From Paraburkholderia lacunae (lineage in GTDB: Bacteria; Pseudomonadota; Gammaproteobacteria; Burkholderiales; Burkholderiaceae): DNA of 64,000 nucleotides. The stretch is from assembly GCF_003353175.1 (NCBI RefSeq), contig NZ_QHKS01000017.1:62368-126367 (forward strand), written 5' to 3'. Below, piece after piece: positions 50,897-60,140 of the stretch (positions are counted from its first letter, which is position 1; every line of letters starts with the position of its first letter). The notes under the pieces were generated by a model. The model ran no database searches. It was not told the origin of the DNA and saw only the letters and a program-made list of their open reading frames with translations. The translations under genes were made by a program, and so were the position numbers.

Positions 50897-53092
50897 ATGT
50901 CGCATGCAATGCCCGACCGACTTCTGCCCGGTTCGCCCTATCCGCTCGGCGCCAGCTGGGACGGCCTCGGGGTCAACTTTGCGGTGTTCTCGGCGAACGC
51001 GCAGAAAATCGAGCTTTGTCTGTTCGACCCCACCGGCCGCAAGGAAATCCGGCGTTTCATGCTGCCCGAATGCACCGACGAGGTCTGGCACGGCTATCTG
51101 CCGAACGCGCATCCCGGTACAGCGTACGGATTTCGCGCTCACGGTCCGTATCAGCCGCAACATGGTCACCGCTTCAATCCGCACAAGCTGCTGCTCGATC
51201 CCTATGCGCGCAAGCTGGTTGGGCAGTTTCGCTGGTCCGATGCGCTGTTCAGCCACCGCGTGCATTCGAATCGCGCGGACCTATCCATCGACCGGCGCGA
51301 TTCGGCGCCGGCCATGCCGAAGTGCGTCGTGGTCGACGAAGCATTCGACTGGTCGCACGACCGGCGCCCGAATGTGCCGTGGGGCGAAACCATCGTCTAC
51401 GAGGCGCATGTGCGCGGTACATCGATGCTGCGCAGCGATTTGCGCCAGCATGAACGCGGTACGTTCGCCGCGCTGGCCTCGCCGGAATTCATCGCGCATC
51501 TGCTGAAGCTCGGCGTCACCGCCATCGAACTGCTGCCGGTACATGCGTTTCTGAACGACCGCTTTCTGGTGGAGCGCGGCCTGCGCAACTACTGGGGTTA
51601 CAACACGGCGGCATTCTTTGCGCCGGAGCCGTCGTATCTGAGCACGCGCCGGCTCGACGAAATGCGCATTGCCGTGCGTCAGTTGCACGCGGCCGGCATC
51701 GAAGTGATTCTCGACGTGGTCTACAACCACACCTGCGAAGCCAACGAAATGGGGCCGACCGTGTCGTGGCGCGGGCTCGACAACGCCAGCTACTACCGGT
51801 TGATTCCCGGCGACGAACGCCACAACATCAACGACACAGGCTGCGGCAACACGGTGAACCTGCAGCATCCGCGTGTCCTGCAAATGGTGATGGATTCGCT
51901 GCGCTACTGGTCGACCGCGTTCAACATCGACGGCTTCCGTTTCGATCTCGGCGTGACGCTCGGCCGTGAGCAACACGGCTTCGATCCGGGTTCCGGTTTT
52001 TTCGACGCCTTGCGCCAGGACCCGGTCCTCTCGCAACGCAAGCTGATTTCCGAGCCGTGGGACATCGGCCCGGGTGGCTATCAGCTCGGCAATCACCCGC
52101 CGGGATTCGCCGAATGGAACGACCGTTTCCGCGACACCGTGCGCCGTTTCTGGCGCGGCGACGCCGGCTTGCGGCCCGACCTCGCCGCGCGTCTGACCGG
52201 CTCGGCCGATCTGTTCAACCGGCGCTTCAGGAAGCCGTGGGCATCGATCAATTTTGTCGCGTCGCATGACGGTTTTACGCTCGCCGACATCACCGCGTAC
52301 GAGCTCAAGCATAACGAAGCGAATGGCGAAGACAACAACGACGGTCACAATGAAAATTGCAGCAGCAATTGGGGCGTCGAAGGCCCCACCGACGATCCGC
52401 AGATTCTCGAAACCCGCGCACGCGTGACCCGCTCGCTGACCGCCACGCTGCTGATGGCGCTCGGCACGCCGATGCTGCTGGCCGGCGACGAATCGCTGCG
52501 CACGCAGAACGGCAATAACAATGCGTACTGCCAGGATAACGAACTATCATGGCTCGATTGGGAGTGCGCGCAGGCGCCGGAAGGCCGCGGGATGACCGAG
52601 TTCGTCGCGCGGGTTATCGCGCTGCGCAAACAGCATCCGCTGCTGCGCGAGACGCGCTTTCTGTTCGGCGACCGTGAAGTGTTGCCGGGCCTGTTCGACG
52701 TCGGCTGGTTCGACGAGAACGGCGACCCGCTGACCATCGAAGCGTGGCAGGACCCGGAAGGCCGCGCCTTTACGCTGCGGCGCGCCGGCCCGGGCTTGAA
52801 CGGCGAAACGGAAGTATTGTTGATGATGCTCAACGCGTCGGCGGAAATGCTGCGTTTTACGCCTCCCGCACCGCACCTGGAATGGCACGTGCTGCTGGAT
52901 ACCGCCGAGCCGGAAAGCGCCCCGCATCGGTTGGCGGTCGCGGAGCTCGAAGTCGCCGCGCATAGCCTCGTGATGCTGGCGGCGCAACCGGTCGGCGAGG
53001 CGGATTGGCAAGCGGGCTGGAAAGCCGGCGCACAGCACGGGTCGCGGCTATTGACGGCGCTGCCGCCGGATCCGGGGACGCAACCGGGATAG
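50897..53092 (+). CDS. glgX: Glycogen debranching enzyme GlgX (isoamylase type, TreX-like)
   Basis: 731 residues. CBM48 start PGSPYPLGASWDGLGVNFAVFSANAQKIELCLFD, then GH13 motifs DVVYNHTCEANEMGP, IDGFRFDLGVTLGRE (nucleophile Asp), LISEPWDIGPGGYQLGNHPPGF (acid Glu) and FVASHDGFTLADI. It hydrolyses alpha-1,6 branches, giving linear maltodextrins for TreY, the role called TreX in archaea. ATG 50897 with AGGAAGGGG upstream; a Met at 50849 is less likely. It lies between glgB (98 bases) and treZ (23 bases). Confidence 0.94.
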   Translation: MSHAMPDRLLPGSPYPLGASWDGLGVNFAVFSANAQKIELCLFDPTGRKEIRRFMLPECTDEVWHGYLPNAHPGTAYGFRAHGPYQPQHGHRFNPHKLLLDPYARKLVGQFRWSDALFSHRVHSNRADLSIDRRDSAPAMPKCVVVDEAFDWSHDRRPNVPWGETIVYEAHVRGTSMLRSDLRQHERGTFAALASPEFIAHLLKLGVTAIELLPVHAFLNDRFLVERGLRNYWGYNTAAFFAPEPSYLSTRRLDEMRIAVRQLHAAGIEVILDVVYNHTCEANEMGPTVSWRGLDNASYYRLIPGDERHNINDTGCGNTVNLQHPRVLQMVMDSLRYWSTAFNIDGFRFDLGVTLGREQHGFDPGSGFFDALRQDPVLSQRKLISEPWDIGPGGYQLGNHPPGFAEWNDRFRDTVRRFWRGDAGLRPDLAARLTGSADLFNRRFRKPWASINFVASHDGFTLADITAYELKHNEANGEDNNDGHNENCSSNWGVEGPTDDPQILETRARVTRSLTATLLMALGTPMLLAGDESLRTQNGNNNAYCQDNELSWLDWECAQAPEGRGMTEFVARVIALRKQHPLLRETRFLFGDREVLPGLFDVGWFDENGDPLTIEAWQDPEGRAFTLRRAGPGLNGETEVLLMMLNASAEMLRFTPPAPHLEWHVLLDTAEPESAPHRLAVAELEVAAHSLVMLAAQPVGEADWQAGWKAGAQHGSRLLTALPPDPGTQPG

Positions 53093-53115
53093 CGAAACCG
53101 AAGGGTAACGAAATC

Positions 53116-55032
53116 ATGTCCGAATGTCCGATTGATCCTCACGCGCATCACCACGCACATTGCCTGCCGTTCGGCGCACAGTTGCTCGGCGCGGCGGGGA
53201 CGACGCCGCGTACCCGGTTTCGTTTCTGGGCGCCTTCGTGCGCAACGGCGCAGGTGGAAATCGAAAGCGGACCTGCGCAAGGCGCACACGACATGGCACC
53301 CGGCGGCAACGGCTGGTTCGAAGCGACCGTCGATTGCGGCGCGGGTACGCTCTATCGCTTCCGGCTCGACGGCAAGCTTGCGGTGCCCGACCCGTCGTCG
53401 CGCTTCCAGCCGCAAGACGTGCATGGTCCGAGCGAAGTGATCGATCCGCGCGCTTACCGTTGGGACAACACGCACTGGCATGGCCGGCCGTGGGAAGAAA
53501 CGGTGCTGTACGAACTGCACGTCGGCACGCTGGGCGGCTATGCGGGCGTGCAGGCGCGCTTGCCGGCGTTCGTCGCGCTCGGCGTGACCGCAATCGAGTT
53601 GATGCCATTGAGCGATTTTTCCGGCAAGCACAATTGGGGCTATGACGGCGTGCTGCCGTATGCGCCGGATTCCGCCTACGGCCGCCCCGAAGAGCTGAAA
53701 GCGCTGATCGACGCAGCGCATGGCCTCGGTCTGATGGTGTTTCTCGACGTGGTCTACAACCACTTCGGTCCTGACGGCAACTATCTGCACCAGTATGCGC
53801 GCTCGTTTTTCCGCGACGGCACCCATACGCCGTGGGGTCCGGCGATCGACTTCGAGCGTACCGAAGTCAGCGATTTCTTCACTGACAACGCGGTGTACTG
53901 GCTCAATGAATATCGCTTCGACGGCCTGCGTTTCGACGCGGTACACGCAATCGGCGATCACACGTGGCTGCGCGAATTGTCCGACCATATTCGCGCGAGG
54001 ACGCAGCACGGACGCCACGTGCATCTGGTGCTGGAAAACGAACACAACAGCGCGAGTCTGCTGGAAACGCACTTCGACGCGCAATGGAACGACGACGCGC
54101 ACAACACGCTGCACGTTCTGCTGACCGGCGAAACCGAAGGCTACTACCACGCCTACGAGGACCAGCCGATCCGCCGATTGGCGCGCGTGCTGTCGGAAGG
54201 CTTTGCGTATCAGGGCGACCCGTCGCCGATTCACGACGGCGCGCCGCGTGGCGAACCGAGCAGACATCTGTCGCCGACCTCGTTCGTGATGTTCTTGCAG
54301 AATCACGACCAGATCGGCAATCGCGCGTTCGGCGAGCGTCTGCGCAAGCTGACCTCCGACGACGCGTTACGCGCCGCGACCGGCCTGCTGCTGTTGTCGC
54401 CGCAAATCCCGTTGCTGTTCATGGACGAGGAATACGGCTCGACCCAGCCGTTCCTGTTTTTCACCGACTATACCGGCGAGCTCGCCGAGGCCGTGCGTGA
54501 AGGACGCCGCCGTGAGTTCGCCCGCTTTGCGGCGTTCAGCGACGAGAAGCACCGCGCGCAGATTCCCGATCCGAACGATGCGAAGACGTTTGCGGCATCG
54601 TCGCCGCCCGCGCTTGCTGAGGCGAGCGCACAGGAAGACGCACAAGAGCGCCTCGAATGGATGCATTTCTACAAATCCGCGCTCGCTGTGCGGGCGAAGC
54701 TGATCACGCCGCGTCTGAAGCATTCGAAAGCCCTCGGCGCGACGGTGTTGACAGCGCCAAGCGGCGCTGATGCCAATGCGCTGATCGCGCGTTGGAAACT
54801 CGGCGACGGCGAGACTTTGTCGATCGCGCTGAATCTTTCTAGCGACAACGTCCCGTTCGCCGATGTGCCCGCCGGCAAGTTGATTTTCGAAACGCCGCCG
54901 CGCGTGCGCGAACAGATCGACACCAAGGTGTTGCCCGCGCATGCGTTCGTCGCATGGCTGACTGGCGACGTCAGCGACTACGCCATCAGCCACGATGCCC
55001 GCATCGCAGGTATTCAGGAGCGCAACGCGTGA
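53116..55032 (+). CDS. treZ: Malto-oligosyltrehalose trehalohydrolase
   Basis: 638 residues. N-terminal CBM48-like domain (RFRFWAPSCATAQVEIE), then GH13 motifs TAIELMPLSDFSGKHNWGYDGV, DVVYNHFGPDGNYL, FDGLRFDAVHAI (nucleophile) and LVLENEHNSA (acid), and QNHDQIGNRAFGERL. It releases free trehalose from maltooligosyl trehalose made by TreY. A His-rich N-terminus (DPHAHHHAHCLPFG) is a small oddity. ATG 53116; the stop overlaps the malQ start (GTGA). Confidence 0.95.
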   Translation: MSECPIDPHAHHHAHCLPFGAQLLGAAGTTPRTRFRFWAPSCATAQVEIESGPAQGAHDMAPGGNGWFEATVDCGAGTLYRFRLDGKLAVPDPSSRFQPQDVHGPSEVIDPRAYRWDNTHWHGRPWEETVLYELHVGTLGGYAGVQARLPAFVALGVTAIELMPLSDFSGKHNWGYDGVLPYAPDSAYGRPEELKALIDAAHGLGLMVFLDVVYNHFGPDGNYLHQYARSFFRDGTHTPWGPAIDFERTEVSDFFTDNAVYWLNEYRFDGLRFDAVHAIGDHTWLRELSDHIRARTQHGRHVHLVLENEHNSASLLETHFDAQWNDDAHNTLHVLLTGETEGYYHAYEDQPIRRLARVLSEGFAYQGDPSPIHDGAPRGEPSRHLSPTSFVMFLQNHDQIGNRAFGERLRKLTSDDALRAATGLLLLSPQIPLLFMDEEYGSTQPFLFFTDYTGELAEAVREGRRREFARFAAFSDEKHRAQIPDPNDAKTFAASSPPALAEASAQEDAQERLEWMHFYKSALAVRAKLITPRLKHSKALGATVLTAPSGADANALIARWKLGDGETLSIALNLSSDNVPFADVPAGKLIFETPPRVREQIDTKVLPAHAFVAWLTGDVSDYAISHDARIAGIQERNA

Positions 55033-57224
55033 GTCCGACCCGCCGCCCGAACGATACGATCGCCTCCCTCGCCACGCGCGCCGGCTTCGAGGTGGAATGG
55101 CGCGACGCGCACCATGCGACGCGGCATGTGCCCGAGCATACGCTCGCCGTTCTGCTCGAACGGATGGGGCTGCCGTGCGGCAGCGCCACGCAGATCCGGC
55201 ATAGCGCCACCACGCTCGAAGCCGAACTGTCCGGACGCAAACTGCCGCCGCTGATGACCGCCGAAGTCGAACGCGGCATCGCCTTGCCTGCCGCCGCGAT
55301 CAGATCCGACAGCCACTATCGGATCGAACTCGAAAGCGGCTCGATCATCGACGGCCGTTTCACCGCGCCCAAAGGCGAAGAGGCCTTGCTCACACCGATC
55401 AGCGAGCCCGGCTATCACACGCTCGTGATCAACGAGCAGCGCATGACGCTGGCCGTCGCGCCGTCGCGCTGCTACACCGTTGCCGACGCATGGCGCACAC
55501 GGCACGGCGGCTCCGCGCAAACGCCGCCGCTGTGGAGCATCGCGGCGCAGTTATACGGCTTGCGCCGCACGGGCGACGGCGGCATCGGCGATTATTCGGC
55601 GCTCGCGCAGCTGGCGATCGAAAGCGCGAAGCGCGGCGCGCATGCGCTCGCCGTCAGTCCGACACATGCGATGTTCAGCGCGGAGCCGCATCGCTTCAGC
55701 CCGTATTCGCCATCGTCGCGTTTGTGGCTGAACGTCACGCATATCGATCCTGCCGCAGTGTTCGGCGCGGATGCGGCACGCGCTGCGATCGACGCGGCGC
55801 AAGCGGCCGATGCATGGTCGAGGCTCGAAGACCTGCCGCTGATCGACTGGCCGAATGCGGTCGTGTTGAAGCTGAAGGTACTGCGCGCGCTGTACGAGAA
55901 CTTTTGCGCACACGAACGCGCGCAGGGCGCACCGCGCGCACTGGAGTTTCACGGCTTCTGCGAACGCGCCGGCCGCGCGCTCGAAGAGCACGCGCGTTTC
56001 GAAGCGTTGCAGGCGGCGCAACTCGGGCAGAAAGGCGGCAATGGTCACTGGCGCAACTGGCCCGAAGCATTGCGCGATCCGCGCAGCCCGGAAGTCGAAG
56101 CGTTTGCCGAGGCCCATCGCCATGAAGTCGAGTTTCATCTCTTCCTGCAATGGCTTGCCGCCAAGGGTTTGTCGCACGCTCAGCACGCGGCTTGCGACGC
56201 AGGCATGGCCGTCGGCCTGATCGCCGATCTCGCGGTCGGTTGCGACAGCGCCGGCAGCCATGCATGGTCGTATTGCGACGACATGCTGCAAGGCGTGTCG
56301 GTCGGCGCGCCGCCCGACCTGTTCAACCAGGCGGGACAGGCGTGGGGCCTTACCACCTTTTCGCCGCGCGCGATGCGCACGCAGGGCTTCTCCGCATTCA
56401 TCGACATGCTGCGCGCCGCGTTCGCCCATGCGGGCGGCATCCGCATCGATCACATTCTCGGCTTGCGGCGCTTGTGGCTCGTACCGGAGGGCGAAAGCGC
56501 GCGCAACGGCGCCTATCTGCGCTATCCGCTCGAAGACCTGCTGCGGCTGATCGCGCTCGAATCGTGGCGGCATGGTTCGATCGTGGTCGGTGAAGATCTC
56601 GGCACCGTGCCGCACGGCTTTCGTGAACGGCTCGACGAACACGGCATCGCCGGAATTCGCGTGCTCTGGTTCGAGCGCGGGCAAGACGACAAGGGTTTCA
56701 AGCCGCCGCACGCATGGGACCGCAACGCCGTGGGCACCACGACGACCCACGATCTTCCGACCGTGGCGGGCTGGTGGCGCGGCAGCGATATCGCGTGGCG
56801 CAACCGGATCGGCCAGACGATGGCGCGCGCCGACGGCCGCGACCCCGAGGAAGCCGCGCAGGAAGAACGCGCCGCGGATCGCGCCGAACTATGGAGCGCG
56901 TTCCAGCAGGCTGGCGTCGCCGCGTCCAACGTCGCTGCGCCGCCGCCCGACAACGCGCCCGTGGACGAAGCGCTGGCCTTCATCGCCGCGACGCCTGGGC
57001 CGCTCGTCACCTACCCGCTCGAAGATCTGCTCGCGCAAGTCGAGCAGCCGAATCTGCCTGGCTCGATCGACGAGCATCCGAACTGGCGCCGCCGCATGAG
57101 CTTGCCGATCGACGCGCTATTCGAGGACACGACGTTTTGCGATCGCCTGCTGGCAGTCGATCGCGCACGCAGCGCCGTTATCCGTTCTACGACTCGCACT
57201 TCTTCGGAGCCTGATACGCCATGA
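55029..57224 (+). CDS. malQ: 4-alpha-glucanotransferase
   Basis: 731 residues from GTG 55029 (the ATG further upstream lies inside treZ in another frame of use). GH77 disproportionating enzyme: WSIAAQLYGLRRTGDGGIGDYSAL, SYCDDMLQGVSVGAPPDLFNQAGQAWGL, nucleophile in GGIRIDHILGLRRLWLVP, acid in VVGEDLGTVP, and TTTHDLPTVAGWW. It shuffles glucan chains, returning maltose and short dextrins to chains long enough for TreY or GlgE. The ends overlap treZ and treY by 4 bases each. Confidence 0.94.
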   Translation: MSPTRRPNDTIASLATRAGFEVEWRDAHHATRHVPEHTLAVLLERMGLPCGSATQIRHSATTLEAELSGRKLPPLMTAEVERGIALPAAAIRSDSHYRIELESGSIIDGRFTAPKGEEALLTPISEPGYHTLVINEQRMTLAVAPSRCYTVADAWRTRHGGSAQTPPLWSIAAQLYGLRRTGDGGIGDYSALAQLAIESAKRGAHALAVSPTHAMFSAEPHRFSPYSPSSRLWLNVTHIDPAAVFGADAARAAIDAAQAADAWSRLEDLPLIDWPNAVVLKLKVLRALYENFCAHERAQGAPRALEFHGFCERAGRALEEHARFEALQAAQLGQKGGNGHWRNWPEALRDPRSPEVEAFAEAHRHEVEFHLFLQWLAAKGLSHAQHAACDAGMAVGLIADLAVGCDSAGSHAWSYCDDMLQGVSVGAPPDLFNQAGQAWGLTTFSPRAMRTQGFSAFIDMLRAAFAHAGGIRIDHILGLRRLWLVPEGESARNGAYLRYPLEDLLRLIALESWRHGSIVVGEDLGTVPHGFRERLDEHGIAGIRVLWFERGQDDKGFKPPHAWDRNAVGTTTTHDLPTVAGWWRGSDIAWRNRIGQTMARADGRDPEEAAQEERAADRAELWSAFQQAGVAASNVAAPPPDNAPVDEALAFIAATPGPLVTYPLEDLLAQVEQPNLPGSIDEHPNWRRRMSLPIDALFEDTTFCDRLLAVDRARSAVIRSTTRTSSEPDTP

Positions 57225-60079
57225 CCGTCCCGCGCTCCACGCTGCGCCTCCAATTCCATCGAGGCTTCACTTTCGACGACGCCGCCAGGCACGTCGAATA
57301 CTTCGCCGCGCTCGGCATCAGTCACCTGTACACGTCGCCGATCACGACCGCCGAGCCAGGCTCGATGCACGGCTACGACACCGTCGACTACACCCAGGTT
57401 AGCCCCGAATGCGGCGGCGAGGCCGGCCTCAAGCGCCTCGCCGACAAGCTGCACGCGCACAACATGGGGCTGATCGTCGACGTGGTGCCGAACCATATGG
57501 GCGTCGGCGGCTCGAGCAACGCGTGGTGGCTGGACATACTCGAATGGGGCCGGCACAGCGCGTATGCGCGGCATTTCGACGTCGATTGGCATTCGCCCGA
57601 TCCGGCTTTGCGCGGCAAGGTGCTGGCGCCGGCGCTCGGCGCGCCGTACGGCGAGGAACTCGCGGCGGGCCGCATTGCACTGCAGTTCGCCGCCGATACC
57701 GGGCGCTTCCATATCGGCTACGGTCCGCACGTATTCCCCGTTTGCCCGATCGATTACGCGTCGATTCTGCAAAGCGCCGAGCGCGCCGATCTCACCGCGC
57801 TGGCCGAGCGCTTCCAGGGGCTGACGACGCAGCCCACCGATCAACCCCGCGCCGCCGAAGGCCGCGCCCGGCTGCGCGAGTTCGCCGCGCAGCCGGGCGC
57901 CTCGGCGATCGAGATCGCGCTCGAAACGTATGCGCCCGAGGACCCGGTCACGCGTGACAGGCTGCATCGCCTGATCGAACGGCAGCACTTCCGCCTGGCG
58001 TGGTGGCGCACCGCTTCCGATGAAGTGAACTGGCGGCGCTTCTTCGACATCGCCACGCTAGCCGGCGTGCGCGTGGAACGACCTGAAGTGTTCGAAGCCG
58101 TGCACGCGCTGATTTTCCGTCTGTATCAGGAAGGTGTGGTGGACGGTTTGCGGATCGACCATATCGACGGCCTCGCTGAGCCGCGCGAGTACTGTCAGCG
58201 TCTGCGGCAGCGCCTCACTGAGTTGCGCGACACCGCGCCCTACGTGGTCGTCGAAAAGATTCTCGGCCGTGACGAGCCGTTGCGCGACGATTGGCCGGTG
58301 GACGGCACGACCGGCTACGACTTCATGAACGACATGGGCGCACTGCTGCACGATCCGGCCGGTGCCGAGCCGCTCGCGGCGACGTGGGCCGAACTCACCG
58401 GCCGCAGCGCCTGTTTTGCGGACGAGGCCTTAGCCGCACGGCGCAAGATTCTCACGGAAAACCTCTGCGCGGAACTGGATCGCGCGACGCGTGCCTTGCA
58501 TCGCATTGCACGCGATTCTCTGACGACGCGCGACTTCACCTTCACCTCGCTGCGGCGTGTGTTGACCGAGCTGGTCGTGCATTTTCCGGTGTATCGGATT
58601 TATCCGCAGAACGGCTTGCGCAGCGCCACCGATAACGTCTATTTCGAGCAGGCGCTGGCCGGCGCGAAGGAGACGCTATCGCGCGCGGACCACGTCGTGC
58701 TCGAACGCGTGAACGCATGGCTCGGCGGCAGTGCCGAAGAAGTGCCGAATGCGCGGGGCGGCACAGCGCAGCAGCAAGGCCAGAATGGCACGCCGCCGAT
58801 TCATGCCGGCTCCGCGCGGCGCACCGCGCAAACGCTTTTTTCACAACTGAGCGCACCGCTCGCCGCCAAGGCCATTGAAGACACCGCGTGCTATCGCTAT
58901 GGCCGCCTTCTGTCGCGCAACGAAGTCGGCTCGGATCCGGGCGACTTCGCGTTGTCGGTCGAGCAGTTTCATGCGGGGAATTTGCAGCGTGCGCAGCGTT
59001 TTCCTCACGCGATGCTCGCCACCGCCACGCACGATCACAAACGCGGCGAAGACGTGCGTGCGCGGCTCGCGGTGTTGAGCGAAATTGCTCACGACTGGAA
59101 CGCGACATTGCGCGCGTGGTCGACATTGAATACGCCGCATCGCCGGGCGCTCGACGGCGCGCCGATCAGCAGTGTCAGCAAGGATGCGAGCTACGACTGG
59201 GCGCCCGGCCCCGCCGCCGAAGCAATGCTGTATCAGACGCTGGCAGGTTGCTGGCCGCCGGCTCTATCGCCGGACGATGAAGCTGGCGTCAAGGACTTGG
59301 CCGGGCGCGTCGCGCAATGGCAACTGAAGGCGTTGCGCGAAACCAAGCTGCAAACCAACTGGCTCACGCCTGACGAAGCGTACGAAGCGGGCTGCCGCGA
59401 CTTCCTGTTCGACATCCTGGCGCCGCAGCGGCGCGATGGATTCTTGCGCGAGCTGTCTGGATTCGTGGCTCGGATCGACCGCGCCGGTGCGCTCAATAGC
59501 TTGCAGCAGACGGTGCTAAGGCTGGCGTCGCCTGGGATTCCCGATCTTTATCAGGGCACTGAGCTGTGGGACTTCAGCCTGGTCGATCCCGACAACCGCC
59601 GGCCCGTGGATTTTGCCAAACGCGAGGCGTGGCTCGTGCAGACGCCGCCGTCCGAATTTTTGCCGAGCTGGCGCGACGGACGCGTGAAGCTAGCGGTGGT
59701 GCAGCGCGTGTTGGCGCTACGGGCGCATTTGCCGGAATTGCTGAGTCAGAGCACCTATTTGCCGTTGACCGTGAGTGGCAAGCATGCGGCGCAGGTGATT
59801 GCGTTTGCGCGGCGGCATGGGAATGCATGGGCTGTGGTGATTGCCAGCCGGCTCGCTACTGGATTGCTGGGTGACGACGGCGATTTGCCTTTGGTCGATC
59901 CGGCCAAATGGGACGATACGGCGCTCGAGATGCCAGCCGATCTGGCTGGGCGGGCTCTGTTTGACTGGCTGAGCCCGGCGGCGCCCAAGGTCGATGAGAA
60001 CGGATTGCTGTTCCTACGCGATGCGTTGGGCGGGATGCCGGTGGCTGTTCTGGTGGAGGATGGAGTACCAAGGGCTTAG
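57221..60079 (+). CDS. treY: Malto-oligosyltrehalose synthase
   Basis: 952 residues. GH13 family enzyme that turns the reducing-end alpha-1,4 bond of maltodextrins into the alpha,alpha-1,1 bond. Motifs: STLRLQFHRGFTFDDAARHVEYFAALGISHLYTSPI, LIVDVVPNHMGV, VDGLRIDHIDGLAEP (nucleophile), VVVEKILGRDE (acid), TATHDHKRGEDVRARL and PGIPDLYQGTELWDFSLVDPDNRRPVD, the C-terminal TreY signature. Somewhat longer than typical TreY (700-900), with an insertion rich in Gly/Gln near 510-530. Last gene of the operon; starts in the malQ stop (ATGA). Confidence 0.95.
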   Translation: MTVPRSTLRLQFHRGFTFDDAARHVEYFAALGISHLYTSPITTAEPGSMHGYDTVDYTQVSPECGGEAGLKRLADKLHAHNMGLIVDVVPNHMGVGGSSNAWWLDILEWGRHSAYARHFDVDWHSPDPALRGKVLAPALGAPYGEELAAGRIALQFAADTGRFHIGYGPHVFPVCPIDYASILQSAERADLTALAERFQGLTTQPTDQPRAAEGRARLREFAAQPGASAIEIALETYAPEDPVTRDRLHRLIERQHFRLAWWRTASDEVNWRRFFDIATLAGVRVERPEVFEAVHALIFRLYQEGVVDGLRIDHIDGLAEPREYCQRLRQRLTELRDTAPYVVVEKILGRDEPLRDDWPVDGTTGYDFMNDMGALLHDPAGAEPLAATWAELTGRSACFADEALAARRKILTENLCAELDRATRALHRIARDSLTTRDFTFTSLRRVLTELVVHFPVYRIYPQNGLRSATDNVYFEQALAGAKETLSRADHVVLERVNAWLGGSAEEVPNARGGTAQQQGQNGTPPIHAGSARRTAQTLFSQLSAPLAAKAIEDTACYRYGRLLSRNEVGSDPGDFALSVEQFHAGNLQRAQRFPHAMLATATHDHKRGEDVRARLAVLSEIAHDWNATLRAWSTLNTPHRRALDGAPISSVSKDASYDWAPGPAAEAMLYQTLAGCWPPALSPDDEAGVKDLAGRVAQWQLKALRETKLQTNWLTPDEAYEAGCRDFLFDILAPQRRDGFLRELSGFVARIDRAGALNSLQQTVLRLASPGIPDLYQGTELWDFSLVDPDNRRPVDFAKREAWLVQTPPSEFLPSWRDGRVKLAVVQRVLALRAHLPELLSQSTYLPLTVSGKHAAQVIAFARRHGNAWAVVIASRLATGLLGDDGDLPLVDPAKWDDTALEMPADLAGRALFDWLSPAAPKVDENGLLFLRDALGGMPVAVLVEDGVPRA

Positions 60080-60081
60080 GT

Positions 60082-60107
60082 TTTTTGCCTGCGCGGGCAG
60101 GCAAAAA
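60082..60107. other. Strong hairpin after treY
   Basis: TTTTTGCCTGC (60082-60092), GCGG, GCAGGCAAAAA (60097-60107): perfect 11-bp stem. The T-run precedes and the A-run follows the stem on both strands, the reverse of a normal intrinsic terminator, so it may stabilise the operon's 3' end instead. It lies between convergent treY and the CNNM gene. Confidence 0.6.
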
Positions 60108-60140
60108 GACATTTCAGGCGGCGCGGACGAAAAACCCGTG

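Noticed and set aside
52345..54306. 653-codon open frame antisense to glgX/treZ
   Set aside because: Shadow of two well-supported genes; no ribosome site or domain.
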